Shown piece after piece: positions 12,840 through 13,334 of a DNA stretch of 13,334 nt. The position numbers and the translations under genes were made by a program. The stretch is from assembly GCA_945907225.1 (NCBI GenBank), contig CAMDSN010000019.1, forward strand, positions 1 to 13,334. Direction: 5' to 3'. Below the pieces are notes generated by a model. It worked only from the letters and a program-made list of their open reading frames with translations. It had not been told where the DNA came from and searched no databases. The DNA is from Flavobacterium psychrophilum. GTDB taxonomy: Bacteria > Bacteroidota > Bacteroidia > Flavobacteriales > Flavobacteriaceae. The first letter of the stretch is position 1. Each line of letters opens with the position of its first letter.

Positions 12840-13229
12840 CTACAGTTTCATTTTGATGGAATCTGCAATGCTTTTAAATTCATCTTCCGAGAGTATAACT
12901 TTCTTTACAAAACGCATATCATCCATATCGTTTAATGGAATTAAATGAACATGTGCATGCGGAACTTCTAATCCAATAACTGCTATTCCTACTCGCTTAC
13001 AATCAATAGCTTTTTCTATCGCTTGAGCTACATTTCTAGAAAAGTTCATTAATCCTAAATAGAGATTTTCATCCATATCGAAAATTTTATTTATTTCTTT
13101 TTTTGGAATACACAAAGTATGACCTTTCGCATTAGGATTTACATCCAAAAAAGCTAAGTAATTTTCATCCTCTGCAATTTTATAACATGGTATTTCACCG
13201 TTGACAATTTTTGTAAAAATACTGCTCAT
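12840..13229 (-). CDS. HIT-family nucleotide hydrolase/transferase
   Basis: HIT proteins of the Hint branch are small cytoplasmic enzymes that cleave nucleoside phosphoramidates or similar adenylated compounds through a histidine nucleophile. The 129-residue product starts with the Hint-like SIFTKIVNGEIPCYKIAEDE, continues with AFLDVNPNAKGHTLCIPKK, and ends in the triad HAHVHLIPL, with His91, His93 and His95 forming His-x-His-x-His. Length is normal. It starts 1 nt after the greA stop, so both are transcribed as one unit, a pairing often seen in Bacteroidota. A strong terminator follows. The physiological substrate is unknown, as for most members. Confidence 0.94.
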   Translation of the reverse strand: MSSIFTKIVNGEIPCYKIAEDENYLAFLDVNPNAKGHTLCIPKKEINKIFDMDENLYLGLMNFSRNVAQAIEKAIDCKRVGIAVIGLEVPHAHVHLIPLNDMDDMRFVKKVILSEDEFKSIADSIKMKL

Positions 13230-13230
13230 T

Positions 13231-13334
13231 TTAATCTCTTGTAATCTCTAAAACTTCAAAAAATAGCTTGCCATTTGGCACATTTATCTCAGCTATTTGT
13301 CCAACAGATTTACCTAGTAGCCCTTTCCCAATAG
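13231..13334 (-). CDS. greA: Transcription elongation factor GreA (partial, C-terminal 34 residues)
   Basis: Reading the minus strand in from the right edge gives IGKGLLGKSVGQIAEINVPN, then GKLFFEVLEITRD and a TAA stop at 13231-13233. This is the C-terminal end of GreA: SPIGKALLGK-type motif, the VGD/VGQ turn, then the closing strand with GKLxFEVxxI. GreA binds the secondary channel of RNA polymerase and stimulates cleavage of backtracked transcripts. The catalytic N-terminal coiled coil lies outside the window. Its stop is 1 nt before the HIT start, so it heads the greA-HIT operon. I did this translation by hand because only the 3' end is present. Confidence 0.9.
   Translation of the reverse strand, partial: IGKGLLGKSVGQIAEINVPNGKLFFEVLEITRD

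Overview
The window reads as a chromosomal segment of a Bacteroidota bacterium of the class Flavobacteriia, probably a Flavobacterium-like genus. The DNA is AT-rich, start codons lack clear Shine-Dalgarno sequences, and several genes are preceded by the Bacteroidota -7 promoter motif TAnnTTTG, in three cases as the exact octamer TACTTTTG. Exported proteins carry typical short signal peptides ending in Ala-x-Ala-Gln or Ser-Gln. The ribosomal order rplM-rpsI-rpsB-tsf is also typical of the phylum. No CRISPR array, prophage, IS element, tRNA or rRNA is visible.

Layout. Positions 1-2000 (minus strand) hold a two-gene unit of a secreted ankyrin-repeat protein followed by a DOMON-domain protein that runs off the left edge, and upstream of them a LacI-family regulator without obvious target genes. 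Positions 2000-5391 (plus strand) hold the translation cluster rplM, rpsI, rpsB, tsf. It has a strong promoter before rplM, a 187-nt spacer full of inverted repeats before rpsB, a long hairpin between rpsB and tsf, and a bidirectional terminator after tsf. Positions 5393-7510 (minus) encode an exported M3 peptidyl-dipeptidase. Positions 7606-8446 (plus) hold the queuosine-precursor transporter YhhQ and a 3'-truncated remnant of the DNA glycosylase gene tag. Positions 8418-10414 (minus) hold aat, a DUF3127 protein and a flavin reductase-like protein. Position 10490 onward (plus) is an orphan membrane histidine kinase. It is convergent, with a 4-nt overlap, with a secreted transglutaminase-like protein. 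A HIT-family hydrolase and the 3' end of greA, arranged as an operon, close the window.

Most genes are housekeeping: ribosome assembly and elongation, N-end rule tagging by Aat, tRNA queuosine supply, transcript cleavage by GreA and peptide degradation by the M3 peptidase. I see no obviously new defence or biosynthetic system. The parts most worth a second look are non-coding or structural: the candidate r-protein leader before rpsB, the hairpin between rpsB and tsf, the 57-bp tandem repeats that build a long acidic tail on ribosomal protein S2, the decayed tag gene fused to the end of aat, and the periplasmic ankyrin/DOMON pair.
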